A stretch of DNA of 61,219 nucleotides from Firmicutes bacterium UBA7510 (GTDB lineage: Bacteria; Bacillota; Clostridia; Tissierellales; Sedimentibacteraceae): NCBI GenBank assembly GCA_002479485.1, contig DLNM01000043.1:1-61219 (forward strand), written 5' to 3'. Shown here in pieces: positions 30,488 through 40,488 of this stretch; positions within the stretch are counted from its first letter, which is position 1; the number at the start of each line of letters is the position of its first letter. Both the position numbers and the translations under genes were made by a program. The notes beneath the pieces were generated by a model that saw only the letters and a program-made list of their open reading frames with translations, had not been told where the DNA came from and did not search any database.

Positions 30488-32590
30488 TTACATTTCGTTA
30501 TAAATTACTACGCAGTTTCTTGACTTATTTTTAGCTCCATATAAGGCTATATCTGCTCTTTTTACACCAGACATAAAGTCATCAACACCCTCCTCAATCT
30601 CATACAAACCAATACTTATAGATACATTGATTTTTTTATTTTTATCTACTAAGTGTTTTTTACCATAAACAAGTTTTCGAACTCTTTCAGCTATGGTTTT
30701 TGCTCTATCAATTTTCGTGTTAGGAAACACCAATAAGAATTCATCACCACCGTATCTTCCGGCAAAATCAGCTCTTCTTATATTTTTAGTAATAGACTCA
30801 GCTATCTCTCTTAAAACCCTATCTCCAGTTACATGGCCATAAGTATCATTGACGTCTTTAAATTTATCAATATCAATCATAGCAATTGTTAGCTTTTCCT
30901 TATTACTGTTAAAATGTTTTAATGCAGCGTTTCCTATTTTTAGTATCTCGCGCCTACTTAAAAGACCTGTCAAATTATCATATATAGCAATACTCTCCAT
31001 TTTCTTATAAGAAATTGCATTATCAAGAGCAATAGAGACATAATTACTTAAAACTTTTAATGTACTCATATCATTTTGAGTATAAACATTTTCATCCTTA
31101 GATTGTACAGTCATTATTCCGATTATTTTTCCTTTTACAATCATCGGAGTATACATTAAAGAAGAAAAATCTGCTTCTTGATCAGAATATTCTTCAATGC
31201 TATCTATTTTTACATATTTTTTGAATTCATTATTAAAATTTTGTATTAAGATATCCTCTTTATGGGTTATGCAATATCCTGTAAGATGATTACCTTGATT
31301 TATTTTTACTGGACCTTTTAAATTTATTTTTCCACTATCATCTATATACTTATAAGTTATTTCATCTGTTTCCTCATTATACACAGCTATACTAAACATA
31401 TCGGTTTTCATTAGTTTATGTATTTCCTTAGAAATAACTTTTAAAATATTGTTTTCATCTAACGTTGAAATTATTTCTTTTCCAATTGAAGATAGCAATT
31501 CTGTTTTATCATACAAAATTTTATACAGATTAGCCTCTCTTTCAGAGTGACTTGCATCAAGTTTTGCCATCCACTGACTGCTTTGAAAATTATAAATTTT
31601 TTCATCAACACTAGTATATTCTTCTAAATAGAACAAAGCTTTTCCCAAATCTTCTCTTCTTTTGTAAATATTATATAATTTAGAATATGAAAATCTAAGT
31701 AATTGGTAAAAGTCATATTCTTGAGCAATCGGTATAAATTCTTCAAGTTTTTCAATACCTTTTTCCACTTGATTAGTCTTTATATACATGTCAGACCATT
31801 TAACTAGAGTATGACATAGTTCAAAGTTCTGACTAAATTTTACAGCAAAATCATATGATTCTTTAAAAAGCATATCCGCCTTTTCATAATCATTTAATTT
31901 ACAATAGGCCATAGCTTCAAGCTTTTTAGTTTCACTTATAAAGAATTCGTAATTTATATTTCTAAATAATTCATAAACTTTATGAATTTCTTTAATAGCC
32001 TTATCAACATCGCCAATATTTATTTCTATCTCAGCTATGCATTGCGCAAAGGTTATTTTTCTTTCACCCTCTAATCTATAATCCATAGCTTTTATATAAT
32101 TAAATATTTCTTTGGCTTTTTTAAAATTTTCAAGCTGTATATATCCAATTCCTATGTTTAACATTAAGACAAGAAGTAATTCATCATCATGTATCTCTTC
32201 AGCCATTTCAACTCCCTTTATACCCCACTCATTTGAAAGTTCAATTTGACCAATTTGAGAGTAACATGACATTAAAGAGTTACATAAGCGAGCCATACCA
32301 TTTTTATTTCCATACTTTTCCAATACATTATAAGCATCTAATGCTACTTCTATAGCTTCCTTATATTTTGACATGTCAAAATAATACCAACAATAGTAAT
32401 TGTTAAGCCAAGCTGTTGCTTTATGCAAATTATTTAGCTTTGTAAAAGATAGTGTAGACTCTAAGACATATCTATAAAACTCTGTATCTTGTCTAAAAGA
32501 TTTATGAGCTAATTCACAGAAAAAATTTACATTATCTTCATCTTTTAGTAACATATCTAATTGTTCTTTGTACTGTAAATAAAAATCCAT
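30488..32590 (-). CDS. TPR-GAF-GGDEF diguanylate cyclase
   Basis: 700 residues. Residues about 1-340 are tetratricopeptide-like helices (for example DDELLLVLMLNIGIGYIQLENFKKAKEIF), about 370-520 a GAF domain (TLDENNILKVISKEIHKLM ... GKIIGIMTVQSKD), and the rest GGDEF. The catalytic motif GGDEF is intact at 614-618, and an RxxD inhibitory site (RRAD, 605-608) sits at the standard spacing. It should make cyclic di-GMP, with TPR/GAF input. No transmembrane segment is seen. Monocistronic. Confidence 0.9.
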   Translation of the reverse strand: MDFYLQYKEQLDMLLKDEDNVNFFCELAHKSFRQDTEFYRYVLESTLSFTKLNNLHKATAWLNNYYCWYYFDMSKYKEAIEVALDAYNVLEKYGNKNGMARLCNSLMSCYSQIGQIELSNEWGIKGVEMAEEIHDDELLLVLMLNIGIGYIQLENFKKAKEIFNYIKAMDYRLEGERKITFAQCIAEIEINIGDVDKAIKEIHKVYELFRNINYEFFISETKKLEAMAYCKLNDYEKADMLFKESYDFAVKFSQNFELCHTLVKWSDMYIKTNQVEKGIEKLEEFIPIAQEYDFYQLLRFSYSKLYNIYKRREDLGKALFYLEEYTSVDEKIYNFQSSQWMAKLDASHSEREANLYKILYDKTELLSSIGKEIISTLDENNILKVISKEIHKLMKTDMFSIAVYNEETDEITYKYIDDSGKINLKGPVKINQGNHLTGYCITHKEDILIQNFNNEFKKYVKIDSIEEYSDQEADFSSLMYTPMIVKGKIIGIMTVQSKDENVYTQNDMSTLKVLSNYVSIALDNAISYKKMESIAIYDNLTGLLSRREILKIGNAALKHFNSNKEKLTIAMIDIDKFKDVNDTYGHVTGDRVLREIAESITKNIRRADFAGRYGGDEFLLVFPNTKIDRAKTIAERVRKLVYGKKHLVDKNKKINVSISIGLYEIEEGVDDFMSGVKRADIALYGAKNKSRNCVVIYNEM

Positions 32591-32864
32591 ATAATTACCT
32601 TTCTATACAATTTCGAAATTTGGTGCACTTCGCAAGTTTCCTCTTTCCAAGATACATACATTATCAAAAAAATTATACATTTTACAGACAATATTGTCAA
32701 TATATATACAAGATTTGTATAATTACTTCAAATATATTTTTAATTAAAAATTAATTTGAAAAATTTTAGTTTTCTGCTATAATATAGGGAATATTTATAA
32801 TACTAATTATAAAAGAAAAACCTTATGATCAGAATTAGTATATGAAAACAAAGAGGTAATTAAA
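32591..32864. other. Divergent intergenic region
   Basis: AT-rich gap between the diguanylate cyclase and the cation transporter. ATACTAATT (about 32800) and AATTAGTAT (about 32833) form a spaced inverted repeat upstream of the transporter start. No gene seen. Confidence 0.3.
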
Positions 32865-34040
32865 TTGATAAATCTATTAATAAAAAAATTTGTACGAAAC
32901 TACGAAGATATAAAAAATCCTATAGTCAGAGAATCTTACGGAAAATTCAGCAGTATTTTAGGCATAATATGCAACGTTTTATTGTGTACTAGTAAAATTT
33001 TAGTTGGTCTTATATTTAACAGCGTTTCAATTACAGCAGATGGTATAAACAACTTATCCGATGCTGGTTCATCAGTCATTACACTAATAGGATTTAAATT
33101 AGCAAGTAAACCTGCTGATAAGGACCATCCATTTGGCCATGCCAGAATAGAATATATAGCTGGCTTAATTGTTTCATTTATTATACTTCTATTAGGTGTG
33201 GAACTTATTAAGACATCATTTGCTAAAATAATATCTCCTGAGCCTTTAGATTTTAGTATAATTATGGTAGTAGTTTTAATATTGTCTATATTAGTTAAGC
33301 TGTTCATGTACTTTGCCAATATTAATCTTTCAAAAAGAATTACATCTGCGACTATTAAAGCAACCGCAAAGGACAGTTTAAACGATGTAATAGCTACCTC
33401 TGCAGTTTTAGCATCAGTTATTATATCAAAATTAACTAATCTTCAATTAGATGGATATATAGGTATGTTAGTTGCTGTTTTTATTATATTTTCAGGAATA
33501 GAAATATTAAAAGAAATACTCAACCCACTGCTTGGTGAGCCACCAAGTAAAGATTTAGTAAATACAGTTGTAAAAAAAATTATGTCCTATGACGGAGTTA
33601 TAAATATACATGATTTAGTCATTCACAACTATGGTGCTAATAAATATTTTGCTACTGTTCATGTAGAGGTTTCATATAAGGAAGATATATTAGAAAGTCA
33701 TGATATGATAGATAATATTGAAAGAGATTTTTTAAGTGATATGGGCATAAATTTAGTTGTACACTTAGACCCGGTTGTAACTGATGATGAAGAGACAAAC
33801 AACATCAAAAAAGAAGTTTTAGCTATTATTAAAAACCTTGGAGACGACTATTCAATGCATGATTTTAGAATAGTTAAGGGCTCAACACACACAAATATAA
33901 TTTTTGATGTAGTTGCACCAACAGAATGTAAAATACAGTCTAAAGAATTAATTTACAATATATCAAAAGAAATAAAAAAATTAAACGAAACATATTATCC
34001 AATAATAGTAATAGATTATAATTATAATTCTACAAAATAG
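32865..34040 (+). CDS. Cation diffusion facilitator (CDF) transporter
   Basis: 391 residues from a TTG start with AAAGAGGTAATTAAA in front. Six hydrophobic segments; metal site residues in ITADGINNLSDAGSSV (TM2) and the DHPFGHARIEYIAGL loop; ATAKDSLNDVIATSAV in TM5 carries the matching Asp pair. A cytoplasmic ferredoxin-like domain follows (from about 215), plus a second repeat at the C-terminus (from about 315). It exports divalent metal (Zn, Mn, Fe or Co) against protons. The Asn/Asp composition suggests Mn or Fe rather than Zn, but this is a guess. Confidence 0.9.
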   Translation: MINLLIKKFVRNYEDIKNPIVRESYGKFSSILGIICNVLLCTSKILVGLIFNSVSITADGINNLSDAGSSVITLIGFKLASKPADKDHPFGHARIEYIAGLIVSFIILLLGVELIKTSFAKIISPEPLDFSIIMVVVLILSILVKLFMYFANINLSKRITSATIKATAKDSLNDVIATSAVLASVIISKLTNLQLDGYIGMLVAVFIIFSGIEILKEILNPLLGEPPSKDLVNTVVKKIMSYDGVINIHDLVIHNYGANKYFATVHVEVSYKEDILESHDMIDNIERDFLSDMGINLVVHLDPVVTDDEETNNIKKEVLAIIKNLGDDYSMHDFRIVKGSTHTNIIFDVVAPTECKIQSKELIYNISKEIKKLNETYYPIIVIDYNYNSTK

Positions 34041-34065
34041 AAAATTGTGCTACGTGCACAATTTT
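34041..34065. terminator. Bidirectional terminator
   Basis: AAAATTGTGC-TACGT-GCACAATTTT followed by more T, between two convergent genes. Confidence 0.85.
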
Positions 34066-34066
34066 T

Positions 34067-35482
34067 TTATTTCTTTTTAACTTCCTTTTTCCATCTAAAT
34101 ATTTGCTTTTTTAAAGCTTTCCAGTTAAAAGGCATAAGTGGATATAAATAGGACTCCCCTGAAAAAGTTTTTGTAGTTGCTATAATTAATAAATTTAATA
34201 TAATTCCTCCAATAAATCCCCAAAAACCAAGCAACCCTGCAAAAATAATTAAAATAATCCTTGAAAATTTAACCGCATAACTGAATTCTATACTTGGCTG
34301 CACAAAGCTAGATAATGCCACTATTGCCATGTAGAAAATACTCTGTGGAACAAACCATCCTGTTTTTACTGCATAGTCCCCTAATATAAGACCCCCTATA
34401 ATAGATAAAGAGGTACCTAAGGCACTAGGAGTATTAAGTGAAGCAATTTTCAACCCATCAACAGCTATTTCCATTATTAAAAATTGCATATAAAGAGGAA
34501 CTTTTATTACATCCGTAGGTAATAAAAATTTATAACCGTCGCTTAGCCAGTTTGGATTTTCAACAATCAGTATAAATATAGGTGTCAAAAATATATTAAC
34601 TATAAGAACTACCGTTCTAACGAGTTTTAGATAGTTTCCTGTAAAAACAGGCATATAATAATCATCAACAGATTGAAAAAAGCTAAATATATTAGATGGA
34701 AGTATTAATACAGAAGGTGTGTTATCAATTAAAATTACTACATCTCCTTCAATTATTTGAGCGGCAGCTACATCTGGTCTTTCAGTAAATCTAACTCTTG
34801 GATACGGATTTATCCAAGATTTGCTTTGCACTACCTCTACCAAACTTTGATCCCCTAATGTTAAAGACTGAATATCCAGTTCATCTATATATTTTTTCAC
34901 CTTAACAAGTATCTTTTTATTTACTTTTCCCTTAAGATAACCTACAGCAACGTCAGTCTTCGAAATATTTCCAACACTGTACATTTCAAAAATTAAATTA
35001 GCATCTCTGATTCTTCTTCTGATAAGAGCAGTATTAAACACAATTGTTTCAACAAAACCATCATGGGAGCCTCTTAAAACTCTCTCCTGCTCAGGCTCTC
35101 CGATACTTCTAGTCGGATATGTTCTTAAATCAATAATTATGGCTTCGTCAAAATCCATCCCAAGCATTGCCGTTTGTCCAGATAATATGCTTGTTACTAT
35201 TTTATCAACATCTTTTTCAGTTGATGTTTCAATAGAGCTTATAGCTTTTTCAATTAAATCTGTGGCAGAGTTTATAGATATAAAATCTTCTTTTTTTATA
35301 TTATACATATCACGTCGTATGTACTCAAAATTCACATCCTTAACAAAACCGTCCACAAAAAACAGATGAAATTTTTCACCTTTAATGTTAATAACTCTTT
35401 CCAATATATCAAAGCTTTCATCAACTTTAAGTATACTTTTTAGCTTGATTAAATTTTCTTCTAAACTGTTGGTTAGATACAT
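34067..35482 (-). CDS. SpoVAF/GerA-family spore germination protein
   Basis: 471 residues. A cytoplasmic N-terminal domain (about 1-240) carries the family motif LDIQSLTLGDQSLVEVVQSKSWINPYPRVRFTERPDVAA, followed by about five membrane helices (VLIVNIFLTPIFILIV, FLIMEIAVDGLKIASLNTPSALGTSLSIIGGLILGDYAV). No long Gln-rich head as in GerAA. SpoVAF acts in the spore inner membrane during dipicolinate release. Monocistronic here, not with other spoVA genes. GGAGAAATATAT precedes the ATG. Confidence 0.88.
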   Translation of the reverse strand: MYLTNSLEENLIKLKSILKVDESFDILERVINIKGEKFHLFFVDGFVKDVNFEYIRRDMYNIKKEDFISINSATDLIEKAISSIETSTEKDVDKIVTSILSGQTAMLGMDFDEAIIIDLRTYPTRSIGEPEQERVLRGSHDGFVETIVFNTALIRRRIRDANLIFEMYSVGNISKTDVAVGYLKGKVNKKILVKVKKYIDELDIQSLTLGDQSLVEVVQSKSWINPYPRVRFTERPDVAAAQIIEGDVVILIDNTPSVLILPSNIFSFFQSVDDYYMPVFTGNYLKLVRTVVLIVNIFLTPIFILIVENPNWLSDGYKFLLPTDVIKVPLYMQFLIMEIAVDGLKIASLNTPSALGTSLSIIGGLILGDYAVKTGWFVPQSIFYMAIVALSSFVQPSIEFSYAVKFSRIILIIFAGLLGFWGFIGGIILNLLIIATTKTFSGESYLYPLMPFNWKALKKQIFRWKKEVKKK

Positions 35483-35661
35483 ATATATTTCTCCAATTAC
35501 TTTTATAGCATATTAAGTTATTCTATCCTATATATATATAATTATACTGATGCTATGTTGAATAAAAAAATTATACATATATAAATAATAGCTAAATTTC
35601 AATAAAAAATATAGTTTTTACTATATATAAATTTTATTTAGTTTAGTTAAAAAAATAACGC

Positions 35662-35690
35662 TTGACTTTAAAGAAAATATATTTTAATAT
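35662..35690 (+). promoter_or_regulatory. SigA-type promoter of the glycine cleavage operon
   Basis: TTGACT and TAATAT with a 17-nt spacer, about 15 nt before the riboswitch leader. Confidence 0.6.
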
Positions 35691-35712
35691 TTGTATATAA
35701 AGATAAATATAC

Positions 35713-35891
35713 ATGGATGATAAGTTCGGGAGATACCATAAGATGGTAGCCGAAGGAGCAAATTGTAAACCGTCATTTACAGTGAAACTTTCAGGCAAAA
35801 ATAACCGTTCTTTGACATAACTCTGGAGAGCCTTAAATGGCACCGTAGGAGCAACAGCTTTGCTGGAATCTCTCAGGTATATAACAGAGGT
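35713..35891 (+). promoter_or_regulatory. Tandem glycine riboswitch
   Basis: Two aptamers. The first has the leader GGATGA, TTCGGGAGA, GCCGAAGGAGCAA and GAAACTTTCAGGCAAAA; the linker TTTGACATAA joins the second: CTCTGGAGAGCC, CACCGTAGGAGCAA, GAATCTCTCAGGTAT. The closing stem of aptamer 2 pairs CTCTG (35821-35825) with CAGAG (35885-35889), which is also the left arm of the terminator. Glycine binding should hide that arm and switch the operon on. Confidence 0.95.
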
Positions 35892-35922
35892 AGTGACGAT
35901 TTACACACTACCTCTGTTTTTT
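35883..35922 (+). terminator. Riboswitch-controlled terminator
   Basis: AACAGAGGTAGTG and CACTACCTCTGTT form a 13-bp stem followed by T8. Its left arm overlaps the second aptamer. Confidence 0.92.
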
Positions 35923-35991
35923 TATATCAATAAATTGTATTTTTTAACATTTATACCATAATTTTCTATATTACAAAAAGGAGTGATATTG

Positions 35992-37086
35992 TTGAGAAAA
36001 ACACCATTATATGAAAAACATTTAGAACACAATGGTAAAATAATTGACTTCGGAGGCTGGGAACTACCAGTGGAATACTCCGGTATACTGACTGAACATG
36101 AAGCAGTAAGAAATATGGCTGGACTATTTGATGTATCACACATGGGTGAGATTTTAGTTACAGGCAAAAATGCTGAACAATATATTCAAAACATCGTAAC
36201 TAATGACATTTCAACTATGGAAAATAATCAAATATACTATTCATTTATGTGCTACCCTAATGGAGGTGTAGTAGATGATTTATTAATTTACAAATACAAT
36301 ACTGAAAAATATTTTCTAGTAGTCAATGCTTCTAATGAAGAAAAAGACTATCAATGGTTACTAGAGCATAAATTTGGTGATGTAAATGTGGAAAATGTAT
36401 CTTCAAAGTATGCAGAGGTTGCTCTTCAAGGACCTATGGCACAAACTATTCTTCAGAAACTAACATCGAAAAATTTAGATGATATAAAATTCTTCTATTT
36501 TGAAGAAGATGTATTAATTAATGGAATATCTGCTTTGGTTTCACGAAATGGTTATACTGGTGAAGATGGATTCGAAATATATGTTGCACCTGAATATGGT
36601 CCAAAACTTTGGGATACACTTTTAGAAGCAGGAAAACCTTTTGGACTTATACCTGCTGGTTTAGGAGCAAGAGATACATTAAGATTTGAAGTATGTCTTC
36701 CTCTATATGGCCAAGAAATATCCGAAAGTATAACTCCACTTGAAGCAGGTCTAGGCTTCTTTGTAAAGCTTAAAAAGGACAATTTTATAGGTAAAGACGC
36801 TCTAGCAAAGCAAAAAGAAGACGGACTAAAACGCAAACTTGTTGGATTTGAAATGATTGACAGAGGAATTGCTAGATCTCACTATGATGTGTATGCTGAA
36901 GGTAAGAACATAGGTTTTGTTACTACAGGCACACACTCTCCTACACTAAAGAAAAACATAGGCTTAGCATTAATTGACTCAACTTATGCAGTTGAAGGTA
37001 ATGAAATAGAAATTTTAATAAGAAATAAAAATCTTAAGGCACGTATAATTAAAAAGCCTTTCTATAATAAAAATTATAAAAAATAA
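35992..37086 (+). CDS. gcvT: Glycine cleavage system T protein (aminomethyltransferase)
   Basis: 364 residues from TTG 35992, eight nt after AAAAAGGAG; TTG 35989 and GTG 35983 are alternatives. Hallmarks: KTPLYEKHLEHNGKIIDFGGWELPVEY, FDVSHMGEI, NGYTGEDGFEIYV, and LGARDTLRFEVCLPLYGQEI, which lines the tetrahydrofolate site. It releases ammonia from the aminomethyl-lipoyl arm of GcvH and forms methylene-tetrahydrofolate. First gene after the riboswitch. Confidence 0.95.
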   Translation: MRKTPLYEKHLEHNGKIIDFGGWELPVEYSGILTEHEAVRNMAGLFDVSHMGEILVTGKNAEQYIQNIVTNDISTMENNQIYYSFMCYPNGGVVDDLLIYKYNTEKYFLVVNASNEEKDYQWLLEHKFGDVNVENVSSKYAEVALQGPMAQTILQKLTSKNLDDIKFFYFEEDVLINGISALVSRNGYTGEDGFEIYVAPEYGPKLWDTLLEAGKPFGLIPAGLGARDTLRFEVCLPLYGQEISESITPLEAGLGFFVKLKKDNFIGKDALAKQKEDGLKRKLVGFEMIDRGIARSHYDVYAEGKNIGFVTTGTHSPTLKKNIGLALIDSTYAVEGNEIEILIRNKNLKARIIKKPFYNKNYKK

Positions 37087-37100
37087 AATATTTGGAGGAA

Positions 37101-37180
37101 GAGTGAAGAAAAATACTCTTCACTCTATGGAAGAATCAAAAAACGATTCTTCATAATATATTATAATGCCGCAAAGCGGC
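37101..37180 (+). repeat. Three-hairpin operon-internal repeat (gcvT-gcvH)
   Basis: Hairpin 1 GAGTGAAG/CTTCACTC (37101-37125); hairpin 2, an ATG-led palindrome GAAGAATC-N7-GATTCTTC within 37127-37154; hairpin 3 GCCGC-AAA-GCGGC (37168-37180), followed by TTAATGGAGGAG, the binding site of gcvH. Full-length copy. Confidence 0.85.
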
Positions 37181-37195
37181 TTAATGGAGGAGAAA

Positions 37196-37570
37196 ATGAA
37201 AATATTAAATGAATTAAAGTATAGTAAATCACATGAATGGGTAAAAGTAGAAGGAAAAAAAGCTTATTTTGGTATTACAGACTACGCTCAAGATCACTTA
37301 GGAGAAGTTGTTTTTGCTGACTTCCCAGAAATAGGTAGAGAAATTAAAATTGAAGAATCTGTTGCAGTTATTGAATCAGTAAAAGCAGTTGCTGATATTT
37401 ATTCACCAATATCAGGAACAGTTGTTGAAGTAAATGAAGCGCTTTTAGATAACCCTGCTGAAATTAACAGTGACCCTTATAACAGCTGGTTTATAGCTGT
37501 GGAAATGACAAATGAATCAGAGTTAGATGCTTTATTAAGTTCATCAGACTATGAAAAAATATGTGAATAA
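37196..37570 (+). CDS. gcvH: Glycine cleavage system H protein
   Basis: 124 residues from ATG 37196 after AATGGAGGAGAAA; longer frames come from translating hairpin 3 of the repeat. The lipoylated Lys63 is in AVIESVKAVADIYSP. It carries the aminomethyl group between GcvP, GcvT and the dihydrolipoyl dehydrogenase. Single lipoyl-domain fold, normal length. Confidence 0.95.
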   Translation: MKILNELKYSKSHEWVKVEGKKAYFGITDYAQDHLGEVVFADFPEIGREIKIEESVAVIESVKAVADIYSPISGTVVEVNEALLDNPAEINSDPYNSWFIAVEMTNESELDALLSSSDYEKICE

Positions 37571-37581
37571 GAGGTGAGCAA

Positions 37582-38919
37582 ATGACTAGGTATATTGGAA
37601 ATACAGAAAATGAAAAAAAAGAAATGCTAGAAGAAATAGGAATAAACGACATTCGTGATTTATTTGATGCAATTCCTGATTCGGTATATCTAAACAGAAA
37701 GTTAAACATCCCTGAAAATCTATCAGAAATAGATTTAATTAAAAATTTAAAATCATTAGCAGATAAAAATAAAAATTTAGGTGATTATACTTGTTTTTTA
37801 GGTGCCGGAGCATATGACCACTACATTCCGTCAGTTATAGATAGTCTTATATCAAGACAAGAGTTTTATACATCATACACACCATATCAGCCAGAAATTA
37901 GTCAAGGAACTTTGCAATCAATATTTGAGTATCAGACTATGATTTGCGAGTTAACAGGTATGCAAGTATCTAATGCCTCTATGTATGATGGTGCCACTGC
38001 ATTAACTGAAGCAGCTATAATGTCTTGCGAAGCTACTAAGCGTAACGAAATATTAATTGCAAAAAGTGTTAGTCCTGAAAGCAAAAAAGTTCTAACAACA
38101 TACAGCAAATATAGAAATATGATAGTAATAGAAGTCGAATACAAAAACGGCCAAATAGATATTGATGATTTAAAATCTAAAATCAATGAAAATACTGCTG
38201 CACTTCTTATACAATCACCTAACTTTTTTGGAATTATTGAAGACATTGCATCAGTTGAACAATTAGTACATGATAATAAAAGCCTTTTAGTTGTAAGTGC
38301 AGATCCTATATCATTAGCCATATTAAAAAGCCCTGGTGAGCTAGGAGCTGATATAGTTGTTGGCGAGGCACAATCCCTTGGAACTCCAATAAGCTTTGGT
38401 GGACCATATCTAGGATTTTTTGCAACAACTGAAAAACTAATGAGAAAAATGCCTGGTAGAATTGCAGGTCAAACAGTTGATCAAAACGGCAAAAGAGGTT
38501 TTGTTTTAACTCTGCAAACAAGGGAACAGCATATTAGAAGGGATAAAGCAACATCAAATATTTGCTCTAATCATGCACTGAATGCCCTAATTGCCACTAT
38601 ATATTTAACAATTTTAGGCAAGGAAGGATTAAAAGAAGTTGCTAATCTTTGTGTACAGAAATCTCACTATGCATATAAAGAGCTTCTTAAGACAGGAAAA
38701 TTCACTGAAGTATTCACTGCACCATTTTTCAAAGAGTTCGTTGTTAAGAGCGAAGAAAGCGTAGATTTATTAAACGATAAATTAATTAAAGATAAAATAA
38801 TAGGTGGATATTCAATAGAAAAAGACTATGCTGATATAAACAATGGATGGCTTGTAGCAGTAACTGAGAAGCGTTCCAAAAAAGAAATTGATTTATTGGT
38901 AAGAAAGGCGGTTAATTAA
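37582..38919 (+). CDS. gcvPA: Glycine dehydrogenase (decarboxylating) subunit 1
   Basis: 445 residues. Begins TRYIGNTENEKKEMLEEIGI, a standard start; later motifs are FLGAGAYDHYIPSVID, SRQEFYTSYTPYQPEISQGTLQSIFEYQT and GEAQSLGTPISFGGPYLGFFAT. The N-terminal half of a split P protein; forms a heterotetramer with GcvPB. GAGGTGAGCAA precedes the ATG, 11 nt after gcvH. Confidence 0.95.
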   Translation: MTRYIGNTENEKKEMLEEIGINDIRDLFDAIPDSVYLNRKLNIPENLSEIDLIKNLKSLADKNKNLGDYTCFLGAGAYDHYIPSVIDSLISRQEFYTSYTPYQPEISQGTLQSIFEYQTMICELTGMQVSNASMYDGATALTEAAIMSCEATKRNEILIAKSVSPESKKVLTTYSKYRNMIVIEVEYKNGQIDIDDLKSKINENTAALLIQSPNFFGIIEDIASVEQLVHDNKSLLVVSADPISLAILKSPGELGADIVVGEAQSLGTPISFGGPYLGFFATTEKLMRKMPGRIAGQTVDQNGKRGFVLTLQTREQHIRRDKATSNICSNHALNALIATIYLTILGKEGLKEVANLCVQKSHYAYKELLKTGKFTEVFTAPFFKEFVVKSEESVDLLNDKLIKDKIIGGYSIEKDYADINNGWLVAVTEKRSKKEIDLLVRKAVN

Positions 38920-38920
38920 T

Positions 38921-40378
38921 ATGATAAAAGAAAAATCATTAATATTTGAAATAAGTAAACCAGGACGTAAAGCTTATTCACTGCCTGAATGTGATGTGCC
39001 TGAAATATCTCTAGATGAACTTTTAGATGACAGATATATTAGAAAAAACGATGCAGAATTACCGGAAGTTAGCGAATTAGATGCTGTTCGTCACTTCACA
39101 CAGCTTTCAAGGCGTAATCATGGTGTAGACTCAGGATTTTATCCACTTGGAAGCTGTACAATGAAATATAATCCAAAGGTAAATGAACAAGTAGCTAGAT
39201 TTGATGGTTTCGCAAAAATTCACCCATATCAACCTGAAAGTAGCGTACAAGGAGCATTAGAACTAATGTATAACCTTGATGTATACTTATCTGAAATAAC
39301 TGGTATGGATAAAATTTCTTTACAACCTGCTGCAGGATCTCATGGTGAGCTAGCAGGACTTATGATAATAAAATCTTATCATCAAAACAGAGGAGATCAT
39401 AAAAGAAACAAGATTGTAATACCTGATTCAGCACACGGTACAAATCCAGCTTCTTCTGCTGTTGCAGGATTTGATATTATAGAAATAAAAACAAATGAAC
39501 AAGGTGGCATTGATTTAGACTATCTAAAAAGTGTTATGAGCGATGAAATTGCAGGTCTTATGCTAACAAATCCTAATACCTTAGGGCTATTTGATGAAAA
39601 TATATTGGAAATTGCTGATATCGTTCATAAAGCTGGTGGTTTATTATACTATGATGGTGCTAACACAAATGCAATAATGGGAATTGCAAGACCTGGAGAT
39701 ATGGGATTTGATGTAGTGCATCTTAACCTTCATAAAACATTTAGTACACCTCATGGTGGTGGCGGACCTGGTGCAGGACCAGTTGGTGTAAAGAAAGATT
39801 TGATACCATTTTTACCTACTCCAGTTGTAAGTAAAAATGATACAGATTACTTTTTAGACTATGATAGACCTCTATCAATTGGCAAGATAAGATCATTCTA
39901 CACTAACTTTGGTATTATTGTAAGGGCTTATACCTATATACTAAGCATGGGAGCTACTGGCTTGAGAGAAGCATCAGAGATGGCTGTTACTAATGCAAAC
40001 TATATTGCAAACAAATTAAAAGATGTATATTATTTGCCAGTTGACCGCATTTGCATGCATGAGTGTGTATTTTCAGGTAAGTGGCAAAAGGATAAAGGAG
40101 TATCAACATTAGATATTGCTAAACGTCTTTTAGACTTTGGATATCATCCACCTACTGTATATTTCCCTCTTATAGTTCCTGAGGCTTTAATGATAGAACC
40201 AACTGAAACTGAAAGCAAGGAAACATTAGATGAATTTATTGCTGTTTTAAGACAAATCGCTAATGAAGTAATTGAAAATCCAGAAATAGTGAAAACTGCT
40301 CCTCATAATACTGTTATTTCAAGATTGGATGAGGCTCTTGCAGCAAGAAAACCTGTTCTAAAATACGTTAAAGAGTAG
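38921..40378 (+). CDS. gcvPB: Glycine dehydrogenase (decarboxylating) subunit 2
   Basis: 485 residues. The PLP-binding Lys272 lies in VHLNLHKTFSTPHGGGGPG. FYPLGSCTMKYNPKVNE and DSAHGTNPASSAVAGF are also present. It decarboxylates glycine and loads the aminomethyl group onto GcvH. One nt separates it from gcvPA, so the two subunits are coupled. Confidence 0.95.
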   Translation: MIKEKSLIFEISKPGRKAYSLPECDVPEISLDELLDDRYIRKNDAELPEVSELDAVRHFTQLSRRNHGVDSGFYPLGSCTMKYNPKVNEQVARFDGFAKIHPYQPESSVQGALELMYNLDVYLSEITGMDKISLQPAAGSHGELAGLMIIKSYHQNRGDHKRNKIVIPDSAHGTNPASSAVAGFDIIEIKTNEQGGIDLDYLKSVMSDEIAGLMLTNPNTLGLFDENILEIADIVHKAGGLLYYDGANTNAIMGIARPGDMGFDVVHLNLHKTFSTPHGGGGPGAGPVGVKKDLIPFLPTPVVSKNDTDYFLDYDRPLSIGKIRSFYTNFGIIVRAYTYILSMGATGLREASEMAVTNANYIANKLKDVYYLPVDRICMHECVFSGKWQKDKGVSTLDIAKRLLDFGYHPPTVYFPLIVPEALMIEPTETESKETLDEFIAVLRQIANEVIENPEIVKTAPHNTVISRLDEALAARKPVLKYVKE

Positions 40379-40381
40379 GTA

Positions 40382-40473
40382 GAGTGAAGAAAACACTCGA
40401 GTGAAATGAATTTCACTCTATGGAAGAATCAAAAAACGATTCTTCATCAATTTTTGAGATGCCGCATATCGGC
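40382..40473 (+). repeat. Three-hairpin operon-internal repeat (gcvPB-lpdA), with doubled first hairpin
   Basis: GAGTG/CACTC (40382-40398) and GAGTGAAA/TTTCACTC (40399-40418), then the ATG-led GAAGAATC palindrome (40420-40447) and GCCG-CATAT-CGGC (40461-40473), followed by ATAATGGAGGA, the binding site of lpdA. The middle ATG happens to stay open in frame with lpdA. Confidence 0.85.
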
Positions 40474-40488
40474 ATAATGGAGGAAGCT

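Noticed and set aside
40420..40488. N-terminal extension of lpdA starting MEESKND
   Set aside because: It translates the repeat element. Copies elsewhere hit a stop after nine codons, and no binding site precedes this ATG.
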